Assembly: GCA_947589545.1 (NCBI GenBank)
Contig: CANQBA010000009.1
Coordinates: 1 to 64,000 of the forward strand
Length of the DNA stretch: 64,000 bases
Reading direction: 5' to 3'
Source of the DNA: an uncultured Oscillospiraceae bacterium
GTDB lineage: Bacteria; Bacillota; Clostridia; Oscillospirales; Oscillospiraceae
A program made the position numbers and the translations under genes. A model generated the notes under the pieces. The model saw only the letters and a program-made list of their open reading frames with translations, had not been told where the DNA came from and searched no databases. Positions within the stretch are counted from its first letter, which is position 1. Each line of letters opens with the position of its first letter. Shown piece after piece: positions 1 to 8,225 of the stretch.

Positions 1-10
1 ATTCCTCCAT
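1..10 (-). CDS. 5' end of an unidentified gene running off the left edge
   Basis: Only the first three codons (Met-Glu-Glu) are inside the window. On the minus strand an ATG at 10-8 is preceded by GAGGTGAG about five bases upstream, a good ribosome site, and further up by a TGG-TACAAT extended -10 box (complement of 30-35). No product can be inferred. It lies downstream of the ABC exporter operon on the same strand but appears to have its own promoter. Confidence 0.4.
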
Positions 11-75
11 GATTCTCACCTCACGCACTATTGTACCACATTTGAGGGGGAAATGGGAGGTTTTTTGACAGACTG

Positions 76-118
76 AACTGGCGTGAACCTACGGGTTCAC
101 GCCAGTTTTTCGGTTTTT
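76..118 (+). terminator. Perfect 14-bp hairpin with T-run
   Basis: Arms 76-89 and 94-107 are perfectly complementary around a 4-base loop. T-rich sequence follows on the plus strand (104-110 and 114-118). On the minus strand the hairpin comes just after the stop codon of the ABC exporter gene, so it may also end that transcript, although the minus-strand side lacks a proper T-run. Confidence 0.6.
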
Positions 119-124
119 AAGGTC

Positions 125-2020
125 TTACGCTTTTCCCTCCATCTGTCGTTGCTGTTCATGGAACTGCAGGGTGTAGAGCCGGTAATAGCGGCCCTTCTTG
201 TGCAGGAGCTCCTGATGCGTCCCCTGCTCCCGGATCACGCCGTGGGACAGGAGGATGATGTTGTCGGAGTGCTGGATGGTGGAAAGGCGGTGGGCCACGA
301 TCAGCATGGTGCCGATGTTCTTCATCTTCTCCAGGGAGTCCTGAATGAGGATCTCCGTCTCCGTGTCGATGTTGGCGGTGGCCTCGTCCAGGATCATCAC
401 CTCCGGCCGGTGCAGGATGGTGCGGGCGAAGCTGAGAAGCTGGCGCTGGCCGGCGGAGAAGTTGTTGCCCCGCTCTCTCACCACCTCGTCAAGGCCGCCG
501 TCCAGCTTGTTGATGAAGTGGTCGGCATTGACGTACCGGCAGGCCTGCCAGATCTCGTCGTCGGTGAAGGACTCCTCCCGCAGGACGATGTTGGAACGGA
601 TGGTGCCGGAGAACAGGAACACGTCCTGGAGCATCTGGCCGAAGTGGCGGCGCAGAGAGGAGATCTTGATGTGCCTGATGTCGATGCCGTCGATGAGGAT
701 CTGGCCCTTCTGGATATCGTAGTTGCGGCAGATGAGGCTGAGGATGGTGGTCTTGCCGGAGCCGGTGGCGCCCACGAAGGCCACCGTCTCACGGGGCTTC
801 ACATGGAAGCTCACGCCCTTCAGCACCCACTCGCCGGGGACATAGGCGAACCAGACGTCTTTAAACTCAATTTCGCCCTCGATGTGCTCCAGCTCGATGG
901 CGTTCGGCTCGTCCGTCAACTCCGGCTCCAGATCGAAGATGGAGAAAATCTTCTCCGCCGAGGCGAAGGCGGACTGGAGCTGGTTGAACTGCTCGGCCAG
1001 GGTCTGGATGGGGTTGAAGAACTTGGAGATGTACATGTAGAAGGTGACCAGCGTACCGCTCTCGATGGTCTGCCCCAGGAAGACGGTGTTCTTGATATAT
1101 CCCCGCCCGCACAGGTATAAAAGGCACAGCACGGAGCTGATGTACAGCATGTACACCATGGGCCGGAAGATGCCGAAGACCAGCGTCATGTTGCGCCGGG
1201 CCACCCGCAGGCCGTTGGATTTCTCCAAAAACTCCTCCATTTTGGCGTCCTCCCGGTTGAAGATCTGGGTGATCTTGATGCCGGAGAGGTTCTCGGAGAG
1301 GTAGGTATTGATGTCGGTGGTCCTGTCCTTCACGGTGCGGAACACCCGGCGGGTGAAGACCCGGAAGATGACGGTGAACATCACCAGAAACGGGATGAAG
1401 CACAGCACCATCAGCGTGAGCTCCAGGTTCAGGATCAGCATGGCCGCCAGCACGCCCGCGATAACGAAGACGTTGCGGATCATGTTCACCAGGATGTTGG
1501 TGAACATCATGGAGATGGCGTTGGTGTCGTTGGTGACGCGGGTCACCAGCTTCCCCACGGGGATCTGATTGAGCTGGTTATGGGAAAGGCTCTCGATGTG
1601 GGTAAACAGATCCTGGCGCAGGGAGGACAGGATCTTCTGACCTGTCTTTTGCAGGACGATGGACTGGAAATAGGTGCTGATCATGGAGACGATCAGGATG
1701 CTGGCGTAGAGGCCCACGCGGACAAACAGCTCCCGGAGCTCAAAGTCGTCCTTGATCACCGTCTCGATGTCGCCCACCAGAATGGGGGAGATGATGTCGT
1801 AGGCGATGGACACCATCATCATCAGGAGCACCGCCAGGAAGCTTTTCCAGTAGGGCTTGGCGTAGGGCAGCATGCGGGCCATGATCTCTCCGTCCGGCAC
1901 GTTCCGGTCGAAGGTGACGGCGGCCTTTTTGTGCTTCAACGTGGCGTAGGCGGCGATGAACAGCAGGGAGAAGAACCCCACCACGGCGCCCACGATATAC
2001 AGCGGCGCGAACTCACTCAT
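125..2020 (-). CDS. ABC exporter ATP-binding/permease subunit (catalytic half of a heterodimer)
   Basis: A 631-residue fused ABC exporter half of the MdlB/YfiC type. An N-terminal six-helix membrane domain (about 1-330) is followed by an ATPase domain. Walker A is GATGSGKTT, the signature is the variant FSAGQ, and Walker B reads MILDEATANID with the catalytic glutamate intact. The start was set at the ATG at 2020, preceded by GGAGG eight bases upstream, rather than an upstream in-frame codon. It overlaps the end of the preceding ABC gene by 8 bp, so the two are translationally coupled and should form one heterodimer. Such pairs export drugs, lipids or peptides; the substrate cannot be read from sequence. 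Confidence 0.9.
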   Translation of the reverse strand: MSEFAPLYIVGAVVGFFSLLFIAAYATLKHKKAAVTFDRNVPDGEIMARMLPYAKPYWKSFLAVLLMMMVSIAYDIISPILVGDIETVIKDDFELRELFVRVGLYASILIVSMISTYFQSIVLQKTGQKILSSLRQDLFTHIESLSHNQLNQIPVGKLVTRVTNDTNAISMMFTNILVNMIRNVFVIAGVLAAMLILNLELTLMVLCFIPFLVMFTVIFRVFTRRVFRTVKDRTTDINTYLSENLSGIKITQIFNREDAKMEEFLEKSNGLRVARRNMTLVFGIFRPMVYMLYISSVLCLLYLCGRGYIKNTVFLGQTIESGTLVTFYMYISKFFNPIQTLAEQFNQLQSAFASAEKIFSIFDLEPELTDEPNAIELEHIEGEIEFKDVWFAYVPGEWVLKGVSFHVKPRETVAFVGATGSGKTTILSLICRNYDIQKGQILIDGIDIRHIKISSLRRHFGQMLQDVFLFSGTIRSNIVLREESFTDDEIWQACRYVNADHFINKLDGGLDEVVRERGNNFSAGQRQLLSFARTILHRPEVMILDEATANIDTETEILIQDSLEKMKNIGTMLIVAHRLSTIQHSDNIILLSHGVIREQGTHQELLHKKGRYYRLYTLQFHEQQRQMEGKA

Positions 2021-3794
2021 TCCGCTCGCCTCCCTCCTCCTCAAGCTTCTGGAGATCCACCATATGCTTGTACGCCGGGCAGGAGGCGATCAGCTCCTCG
2101 TGACTGCCCACGGCCGCCAGCTCCCCGTCCTCCAGATAGAGGATCTTGTCCATCCGCTCGATGGTGGAGATGCGGTGGGCGATGAGGATGGTGGTCTTCC
2201 CCTCCCGGGTCTTTTTCAGATTTTCCAAAATGGTCTTCTCCGTGCTGGTATCCACAGCGGAGACGGAGTCGTCCAAAATCAGGATGGGCGCGTCCTTCAA
2301 AAGGGCGCGGGCAATGGAGATCCGTTGCTTCTGTCCGCCGGAGACGGTGACGCCGCGCTCCCCCAGCACCGTTTCGTACCCCTCCGAAAATTCCCGGATG
2401 TTGTCGTCCACGTCGGAGAGGACGGCGGCCTCGGCCACCTTCTCCATATCGGGCTTGCCGTTGGTGAAGGCGATGTTCCGGGCGATGGTGTCGGAGAAGA
2501 GGAAGTTGTCCTGGGGCACGTAGGCGCAGGCGGCCCGCACGTCGTGGATCTTTACGCCGTTCACGTCATGCCCGTCCACAAAGACGGTGCCGTCCGGCAC
2601 ATTGTAGGTGCGCAGGATGAGATCCACCAGCGTGGTCTTCCCCGCCCCCGTGCGGCCCACAACGCCCACGCTCTCCCCCGCGCGGATCCGGAAGGAGACG
2701 TCCTTCAGAACGTCGTACTCCCCGCCGGGGTAGCGGAAGGTCAGGTGCTTGAACTCGATATCCCCCCGGACGTTCCGGAGCTCCGCGACGCCCTCCCGGT
2801 CGATCACGTCCTGCTTGGCGTTCAAAAGCTCGCTGACGCGTTTCAGGGACGCCTTGCCCCGGCTGGTCATATCGATAAGCTCCGAGACGGCCATGATGGG
2901 CCAGACGATGGCGTTGAAATAGCCTATGTACTCCACCAGCTGTCCGGCATTGAACACCTTCTCATGCACCAGCCACCCGCCGTAGCCCAGCACCACGCAG
3001 ATGACCGACTCCACAAAGAGCGTCACCAAAATGCGCAGCAGCACCGAGGCGCGGGTAAAGTCCACGTTGGCCTTCTCGTTTTCCTGATTGAGCTTTTTGA
3101 AGGCCCACAGTTCCTTTGTCTCCTTGACGAAGGCCTTGATGACGGCGATGCCGGAGAAGGATTCCTGGGAGAAGTCCGAAAGCTTGGAAAAGGCCGCCTG
3201 CCGGATATCCCACTTCTTCTCCATATAATGGCCCACCACGGTGCTGATGCCAAAGAGGAACACCATGGGGATCAGGGAGAAGAGCGTCAGCGTCCTGTCC
3301 ATCTTGAACATCTTGAGGATGGACAAAATCCCCAGCATCAGCGCGTCGGCCAGCATCAGAAGACCGTTGCCGTAGCAGTCCTGAATGGTGTCCAGGTCGT
3401 TGGTGAAGAGGCTCATCAGATCCCCCACCTTATGGACCTGATAGTACTGCTGAGACAGATCCTTGCAGTGGTCAAACATGCTGTTGCGGATCTCCGCCTC
3501 CACCCGCACGGCGGAGCCGAAGAAGCAGATGCGCCACAAAAACCGCCCGAAGACCATACTGATGACCACCACCAGCATGGGCAGGCAGATCTCGTCCAGC
3601 AAAAAGTCCATGTCGAAGGTGCGCATAACGCCGTCCAGCATCACCTGGCCGTCGTTCATGCCGTTGACCACCATCTGATAGAGCCTCGGCACCACCAGCT
3701 GCATGTAGTCCACCACGCCCAGCGCCAGCAGGCCCAGCAGTAAGAGCGGCCCGTACTTGATGTAATATTTGTTGATGTGCTTTCCGAATATCAT
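2013..3794 (-). CDS. ABC exporter ATP-binding/permease subunit (degenerate-site half)
   Basis: A 593-residue MdlA/YfiB-type exporter half with an N-terminal membrane domain (about 1-320) and a C-terminal ATPase. Walker A is GRTGAGKTT and the signature is a standard VSGGQ. Walker B reads LILDDSVSAVD, so the catalytic glutamate is replaced by aspartate. This is the usual asymmetry of heterodimeric exporters (TM287/288, BmrCD), where this subunit supplies one non-hydrolysing site. It is the first gene of the two-gene operon, and a sigma-A promoter lies at 3864-3892. Family assignment is secure; substrate unknown. Confidence 0.9.
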   Translation of the reverse strand: MIFGKHINKYYIKYGPLLLLGLLALGVVDYMQLVVPRLYQMVVNGMNDGQVMLDGVMRTFDMDFLLDEICLPMLVVVISMVFGRFLWRICFFGSAVRVEAEIRNSMFDHCKDLSQQYYQVHKVGDLMSLFTNDLDTIQDCYGNGLLMLADALMLGILSILKMFKMDRTLTLFSLIPMVFLFGISTVVGHYMEKKWDIRQAAFSKLSDFSQESFSGIAVIKAFVKETKELWAFKKLNQENEKANVDFTRASVLLRILVTLFVESVICVVLGYGGWLVHEKVFNAGQLVEYIGYFNAIVWPIMAVSELIDMTSRGKASLKRVSELLNAKQDVIDREGVAELRNVRGDIEFKHLTFRYPGGEYDVLKDVSFRIRAGESVGVVGRTGAGKTTLVDLILRTYNVPDGTVFVDGHDVNGVKIHDVRAACAYVPQDNFLFSDTIARNIAFTNGKPDMEKVAEAAVLSDVDDNIREFSEGYETVLGERGVTVSGGQKQRISIARALLKDAPILILDDSVSAVDTSTEKTILENLKKTREGKTTILIAHRISTIERMDKILYLEDGELAAVGSHEELIASCPAYKHMVDLQKLEEEGGERNE

Positions 3795-3863
3795 TTCCTG
3801 TCCCTCAACGTAAATGTGCTTATCCCACAGAAAAATCCCCGCCGGAAGTCCGCAGGGATTTGT

Positions 3864-3892
3864 ATTATAGCATAATCAAATGCGCTTTTCCA
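3864..3892 (-). promoter_or_regulatory. Sigma-A promoter of the ABC exporter operon
   Basis: On the minus strand: -35 TGGAAA, 17-bp spacer, perfect -10 TATAAT preceded by TGC (extended -10). The start point would fall near 3857, about 60 bases before the ATG. A short inverted repeat (arms 3833-3839 and 3855-3861) followed by T5 lies between promoter and gene, but its first arm overlaps the expected start point, so it is unlikely to act as an attenuator. Confidence 0.7.
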
Positions 3893-3960
3893 GACTTTTT
3901 TCAAAAAAATGTTTGCGTTTCTTGCTGAAAAACAGTAGATCTGCGGTATAATTTTCAGGC

Positions 3961-3995
3961 AAAAGGCCGCCTCCCGGTTTTCGCCGGGAGGCGGC
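3961..3995 (-). terminator. Rho-independent terminator of the sigma-serpin operon
   Basis: A 12-bp perfect GC-rich stem (arms 3966-3977 and 3984-3995), 6-base loop, followed on the minus strand by TTTT. It lies 22 bases after the serpin stop codon and separates that operon from the ABC exporter promoter. Confidence 0.85.
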
Positions 3996-4016
3996 GCGGT
4001 TCTTTATCCTTTTGTC

Positions 4017-5477
4017 TTATGGGTTATTGACGATCCCGGCGAAAACGGGGACGCCGTTGTTCGTGACCGTGAAGAGGAAGGGCCGGTCAAAGGTGATGTC
4101 CACCTCGTCGTCGGGCGGTTCGGCGGAGCCGCTCATCACCGCCACCGTATAGGCCGCGCCCACACAGCCCTCCTCGTCGATGCTCACCCGGGCCGCGTGG
4201 AGGATCTGAGAGAGGAAGACGTTGTTTTCCGGCGTGAGGCCCTCCCCCATGACGGGGGAAAAATTGGCCTTCGCCGGGTCGAACACCTCCGCGACCCCCA
4301 GGGCCTTCAGCTTCGGCCCGATCTCGCCGTTCTCCGTCACGTCGAATTTGGGCAGGGACAGGTTGACCTTCAGATATTTGCTCCCCACCGCGTCCCTGTC
4401 CACCGTGTCCGTCAGATAGCTCACGGCGGCGGGGTCGGCCAGGATCTCCTCTATGCTGACGCCCTCGTCCGGGAGCAGCAGCCGCATGGTGCCGCCGTAC
4501 TTAAAGTCTTGCCTCACGGCGGAGAATTTCTCCGACCAGGAGTACCACGCGTCGGAGCTGTTGTGCATGAATTCACACGCCGTATCCCCGGCGGGGGCGT
4601 GAAACACGCCGGTATCCGTTTTTTTGGGGTTGAAGCCGGCGTCCCACTTGTCCTCGAAAAGCACCGTCGTAGCCAGAGCCAGGGCGGTATCCGCGTCCAG
4701 ATCCACCCCGTTCGCCGCGTCCTCCAGGAGCCCGCCGGTGTGGGCGTTCAGCCATTTTTGCAAAAAGCCGTTATAGTCGCCGCCGCCCATCTCCCCCCGG
4801 TAGGAGGAGGCGTAGTAGCTCTCCGCCAGGCGTTCCAGGGGCGCGGTCATATAGTCTGTGTCGTCCCGGAGCCACACTGACGCGGCCAGCCCCAGGGTGT
4901 AGCTGCCGTCGTCGTTATAGAGGGCGTTCCACACCCGGTTGGCTTGGGCCCGCAGGGCCTCCACGCTGTCCGCGCCCAGGGCGTCCAGAATCTCCTGCCG
5001 GCTCGTCCCCTCCGTGATCTCCGACAGCATCCCCAGCGCCAGATAGACGCTCACCGGTGAGCAGACGGTGTTGCCCTCCCCTGCGCCCGTCAAAAGGGCG
5101 GGCACCAGTCTGCGCTCCCAGACCGCCAGGGCGTCCCACTCCTCCTGGGTCAGCTGCCGTGCCAGGAGAGCCTCCAGCCAGGCGTGAAACTGCTCCTCGT
5201 TCACTTCCAGGCCAAGGTCGTCCATCTCCGGGTACCGGGGCCGCTCCGGGTATATTGCCTCCGCCAGCGTCTCCGCCTCTCTGCCGGAGGGGGTGGGGCC
5301 GCCGGGATTTCCGCCCCGCTGTCCCGCCAGGATCGCCACGCTCCCGGTGATGAGCGCCACCGCCAGCACCGCCGCCAGAGCGGCGGACCAGCGCCTTCTC
5401 TTTTTCGTCTTCTTTGCGTTATCGATGAGGTCGTCACGGATATGCGTGACGCCGTCGTACAGATCTTCAGGCTTCAT
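4017..5477 (-). CDS. Membrane-anchored serpin (serine protease inhibitor)
   Basis: 486 residues. A short, charged cytosolic N-terminus (1-29), one membrane helix (about 30-52), a linker and a serpin domain (about 100-486). Serpins trap serine or cysteine proteases by cleavage of a reactive-centre loop. The hinge begins with Glu435-Glu436-Gly437. Counting from the hinge, and aligning the following Pro-Pro with antitrypsin, puts the scissile bond at Ser451-Ala452, suggesting elastase-like targets. Hinge position P14 is Cys and P12 is Gly instead of the usual Thr and Ala. The FDRPFLF strand near the C-terminus is conserved. The ATG at 5477 has GGAGG upstream and overlaps the sigma gene by 11 bp. 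Serpins are known from gut Clostridia (the siropins of Eubacterium siraeum); coupling to a sigma factor suggests a protease-sensing or anti-sigma role (inference). Confidence 0.88.
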   Translation of the reverse strand: MKPEDLYDGVTHIRDDLIDNAKKTKKRRRWSAALAAVLAVALITGSVAILAGQRGGNPGGPTPSGREAETLAEAIYPERPRYPEMDDLGLEVNEEQFHAWLEALLARQLTQEEWDALAVWERRLVPALLTGAGEGNTVCSPVSVYLALGMLSEITEGTSRQEILDALGADSVEALRAQANRVWNALYNDDGSYTLGLAASVWLRDDTDYMTAPLERLAESYYASSYRGEMGGGDYNGFLQKWLNAHTGGLLEDAANGVDLDADTALALATTVLFEDKWDAGFNPKKTDTGVFHAPAGDTACEFMHNSSDAWYSWSEKFSAVRQDFKYGGTMRLLLPDEGVSIEEILADPAAVSYLTDTVDRDAVGSKYLKVNLSLPKFDVTENGEIGPKLKALGVAEVFDPAKANFSPVMGEGLTPENNVFLSQILHAARVSIDEEGCVGAAYTVAVMSGSAEPPDDEVDITFDRPFLFTVTNNGVPVFAGIVNNP

Positions 5478-6030
5478 TGGTAAACTCCTCCTTCTCCAGG
5501 ATCTCCCGCAGGGCGAGGCGCAGACGCCGGAGCCGCTGGGCCAGGGTGTTGGCCCGCTCCCCCGCGTCCCGTGCCAGCTCCTCCAGGCTCTCCCCGTAGA
5601 AATAGCGGCGGACAAACAGCGCCCGGTCCCGCTCCGGGAGGGTGTCCAGCCACCGGGAGAGGATACGTCCCAGCTCCCGGCCCTCGATCTCCCGCTCCAC
5701 GTCCGCCCCGCCGGGGATGGCCTCGGCCAGCTCGTCAAGCTGGGCCTCCAGGGCCGCGTAACGCTTTTCCGCCCGGTTTTTCCGAAACCGGGAGATGGCC
5801 AGGTTCCGCGTCAGCCGCCCTAAAAACGCCTTCAGGGACTCCGGCCTCTCCGGCGGGATGGCGTTCCAGGCGGCCAGATACGTGTCCGTGACGCACTCCT
5901 CCGCGTCCCGCCGGTCGTCTAAGAGACGGGAGGCCAGGGCGGTCACAAACCCGCCGTATTTGGCTCTCGTCTCCCCGATGGCGCTCTCGTCCCGGTCAAA
6001 ATAGAGCTTTACGATCCGGCTGTCCTCCAC
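5467..6030 (-). CDS. ECF-type RNA polymerase sigma factor
   Basis: 187 residues with region 2 (about 10-85) and region 4 (about 125-180), the two-domain layout of extracytoplasmic-function sigma factors. Region 2 carries the segment LGRLTRNLAISRFRKNRAEK, as in many Clostridia sigma factors paired with a membrane protein. The start is a GTG at 6030, preceded by GGGGAGG at suitable spacing; upstream in-frame codons have no ribosome site. The stop overlaps the serpin start, so sigma factor and serpin are co-translated. The serpin gene occupies the position where an anti-sigma factor normally lies. Confidence 0.88.
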   Translation of the reverse strand: MEDSRIVKLYFDRDESAIGETRAKYGGFVTALASRLLDDRRDAEECVTDTYLAAWNAIPPERPESLKAFLGRLTRNLAISRFRKNRAEKRYAALEAQLDELAEAIPGGADVEREIEGRELGRILSRWLDTLPERDRALFVRRYFYGESLEELARDAGERANTLAQRLRRLRLALREILEKEEFTNEA

Positions 6031-6121
6031 GCGCCCACCTCCCCGCTCTTTGGAATCGTGTATGCTCGACGGCCCGTCACCCTCCAAGTCGCAAACCGGG
6101 GACGGATATGACAGATTTTCT

Positions 6122-6820
6122 TTAAAAATCCCCCTCCGCCTCCAGAAGCGTCCTCAGCTTATCCAGCGCCTTCTTCTCGATGCGGGAGACATAGGAGCGG
6201 GAGATGCCCAACTTTTCCGCCGTCTGCTTCTGCGTAAGTCGCGGCCCGCCCAGAAGGCCGTAGCGGAGCGTCACCACCTGCCTCTCCCGGGGCTCCAGAC
6301 CGTTCTCCACAAAATACCGGAGCCGCCCGTAGACCTCCTGGGAGCTGAGCCGTTCAAAGACGTCGTCCTCGGTGCAGATGACGTCCATCAGGGAGAGGTC
6401 GCCCCCGTCCCCGTCCCCGTCGATGGAGTCGGACAGGGATAGATCTCCGGCGCTCTTGCGCTGGCTTCGGAAATACATCAGGATCTCGTTTTCAATGCAC
6501 CGGCTGGCGTAGGTGGCAAGCCTGACCCCCTTGTCCGGCCTGTAGGTGGAGATCCCCTTGATGAGGCCGATGGTGCCGATGGAGATGAGGTCGTCCTGAT
6601 CTCTGGTCCTGGTGTAATATTTTTTCACAATGTGCGCCACCAGGCGCAGATTGTGCTCGATAAGGGTGTTCCGGGCCTCCTGATCCCCGGCGGCGGCCCG
6701 CTCCAGGCACTCCCGCTCCCGCGCCTCCGAGAGGGCCTTGGGGAAGGAGCCGGCGGGGTTGGTCACCCGCAGAAGCAGGAAGGGGTAGCTGAGAAGTGAG
6801 GCGAAAGCAATAGACAGCAA
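6122..6820 (-). CDS. sigK: Sporulation sigma factor SigK
   Basis: 232 residues, close to the 241 of Bacillus SigK. Diagnostic segments are ARNTLIEHNLRLVAHIVKKY, the region-2 core DLISIGTIGLIKGI, the segment ATYASRCIENEILMYFRSQR and the C-terminal helix-turn-helix LGISRSYVSRIEKKAL. SigK directs late mother-cell transcription in sporulation. The TTG start at 6820 has GGTGG upstream. The first 20 or so residues are hydrophobic, like the cleaved pro-sequence of pro-SigK. The frame is continuous, with no skin-type insertion. No clear sigma-E promoter was found upstream. Confidence 0.93.
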   Translation of the reverse strand: MLSIAFASLLSYPFLLLRVTNPAGSFPKALSEARERECLERAAAGDQEARNTLIEHNLRLVAHIVKKYYTRTRDQDDLISIGTIGLIKGISTYRPDKGVRLATYASRCIENEILMYFRSQRKSAGDLSLSDSIDGDGDGGDLSLMDVICTEDDVFERLSSQEVYGRLRYFVENGLEPRERQVVTLRYGLLGGPRLTQKQTAEKLGISRSYVSRIEKKALDKLRTLLEAEGDF

Positions 6821-7483
6821 GTTATATCACCACCGATCGATAATTCCTGCCTACTATATTCCGCCCGGATTTGTCCCTATTCCCCCTTTTTCCGCCCCGC
6901 TTCTCCCCTCCCGGGGCCAAATACTTTTCCGCGCTGTAGTATTATTCCAATATCCCTATAAATCGCCGCGCCCCGTCATTTTCGTCTCTTATGAGGCAAA
7001 TATAACTTTAAAGCACGAAAGCAGTCTGTTTTTCCCCTGAAATCAGGAAATTTTTTTAATTTTTCGGCAGTTTTTTCAAGGAAAACTCTTGAAATATTTT
7101 AATAAATATGTTAATCTATGATTGGTTGAAGGGGATATTTCATCACGCAATGCAAAGCAATCCCTTTTTTCCGATCAATTTGCCCGCGCCAAGGCACTTT
7201 TGTGCCGTCACTCTTATGGAGGGGAGCCCCATGCCAAGCGCGGCGGGACGGGTATCTTTGATGCCCGTCCCGGGGGCGTCTCTCCGCATCTCACCCCTCT
7301 CCCCCGGCTTGTCCGGGGGAGTTTTACTGTCGGGCAAAGGCCGTCAGGCCTTTGCCCGACAAGGGGAACGTGCGGGCAGTTTTCTCTGAATTTTGCGAAA
7401 TTCAGAGAAAACTGCCCTGCTGTCGCCCTGTGCGCACGGGCGTATTATTTCCAGAATTTTATCATTTTTTAAGGTTTCCCTCC
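6821..7483. other. Divergent intergenic region, no gene
   Basis: About 660 bases between sigK and the phospholipid operon. The first part (6821-7190) is AT-rich with no convincing coding frame. The second part (7193-7440) is a run of palindromes: 7193-7206, 7244-7272, 7299-7321, 7328-7361 and 7374-7417, covered by the repeat entry. Open frames across the palindromes lack ribosome sites and mirror the inverted repeats, so I do not call them genes. Confidence 0.6.
7328..7417 (+). repeat. Dispersed multi-hairpin element, copy A
   Basis: A 15-bp perfect stem (7328-7342 with 7347-7361), then the 16-base core AAGGGGAACGTGCGGG (7361-7376), then a 20-bp perfect stem (7374-7393 with 7398-7417) with loop TGCG. 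Two further perfect hairpins lie just upstream (7244-7272 and 7299-7321). The core recurs exactly at 33671-33686 and, inverted, at 38047-38062. The lack of an open frame and the intergenic position suggest a MITE-like or REP-like element. Confidence 0.8.
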
Positions 7484-7512
7484 TTTACCTGGCCGGCGAT
7501 CCATGGTATACT
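7484..7512 (+). promoter_or_regulatory. Promoter of the phospholipid operon
   Basis: -35 TTTACC, 17-bp spacer, -10 TATACT preceded by TGG. The -10 box overlaps an in-frame ATG at 7503, which argues that translation starts at the TTG at 7569 instead. Confidence 0.65.
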
Positions 7513-7568
7513 TATCTGTGCGGACTTTGTCCTGTCCGCTTCCTGTTTCACACGAAAGGTGGATTCCC

Positions 7569-8225
7569 TTGCGAGACCTTATTCCCCGATACGCCCGCCG
7601 GCCTCTGCTCCTGATGCTCCTCTATAACTGCGGTGTCTACTGGCTGACCCAGCTCATGACCGCCGGGGCCGTCCATTACGACCTCACCCTGGGGCTCGAC
7701 CGCGCCGTTCCCTTTGTGCCCTCCTTCATTATCATATATATTCTGGCCTATGTCCAGTGGGTGGCGGGGTATATCGTCATCGTCCGGGACTCCCCGGAGC
7801 GGTGCTTCCGGGTGATCTCCGGGGAGATGCTGACGAAAACCGCGTGTCTGATCTGTTTCCTGTTCCTCCCCACCGTCATGACGCGGCCGGAGGTGACGGG
7901 AACCGATTTTTTCTCCCGGGTCACCGGCCTCATATACGCCCTGGACGCCCCCGACAACCTCTTTCCCTCCATCCACTGCGTGGAATCGTGGATCTGCTTC
8001 CGCGGTATTCTGGGGGCGAAGACCGCCGGGCGCGGCTATAAGCTCTTTATGCTGCTCTTCTCGCTTCTTGTTTTCGCCTCCACGGTGCTGGTCAAGCAGC
8101 ATGTACTTGTGGATGTGATCTCCGGCGTCGCCCTGGCGGAGCTGGGACAGTGGCTTGCCCGCCGCTTTCAGACGGGCCGGATCCTTCAGCGTCTCGGCGC
8201 GGGGAGGGGGCGTACAGTCTCATGA
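7569..8225 (+). CDS. PAP2-family membrane phosphatase/phosphotransferase-like protein
   Basis: 218 residues with about five membrane helices. Two PAP2 motifs are visible: FPSIHC with His136, and KQHVLVDVISG with His178 and Asp182, which supply the catalytic histidines. The classical first motif (KxxxxxxRP) is not evident, as in the inositol-phosphorylceramide-synthase-like branch. The TTG start at 7569 follows AAAGGTGG by six bases. The stop overlaps the next ATG (ATGA at 8222), starting a chain of such overlaps through four genes. It could dephosphorylate a lipid phosphate or transfer a headgroup; the context points to phospholipid metabolism. Confidence 0.8.
   Translation: MRDLIPRYARRPLLLMLLYNCGVYWLTQLMTAGAVHYDLTLGLDRAVPFVPSFIIIYILAYVQWVAGYIVIVRDSPERCFRVISGEMLTKTACLICFLFLPTVMTRPEVTGTDFFSRVTGLIYALDAPDNLFPSIHCVESWICFRGILGAKTAGRGYKLFMLLFSLLVFASTVLVKQHVLVDVISGVALAELGQWLARRFQTGRILQRLGAGRGRTVS

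Noticed and set aside
1956-3743. Long plus-strand frame opposite the ABC exporter gene
   Set aside because: Antisense shadow; the minus-strand protein has all ABC motifs. The same reasoning removes the long frames opposite the LarA, beta-CASP, ClpE, ABC-F and DUF5711 genes.
3833-3861. Inverted repeat followed by T5 upstream of the ABC exporter gene, a possible attenuator
   Set aside because: The promoter at 3864-3892 would start transcription inside the first arm, so the hairpin could not form on that mRNA.
3920-3954. Plus-strand TATAAT with a TTGCTG box 19 bases upstream
   Set aside because: The spacer is too long, and no plus-strand gene follows; the serpin operon terminator lies immediately after.
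7108-7472. Short plus-strand frames across the palindromic region
   Set aside because: They read through inverted repeats, have no ribosome site, and the codons mirror the hairpin arms.
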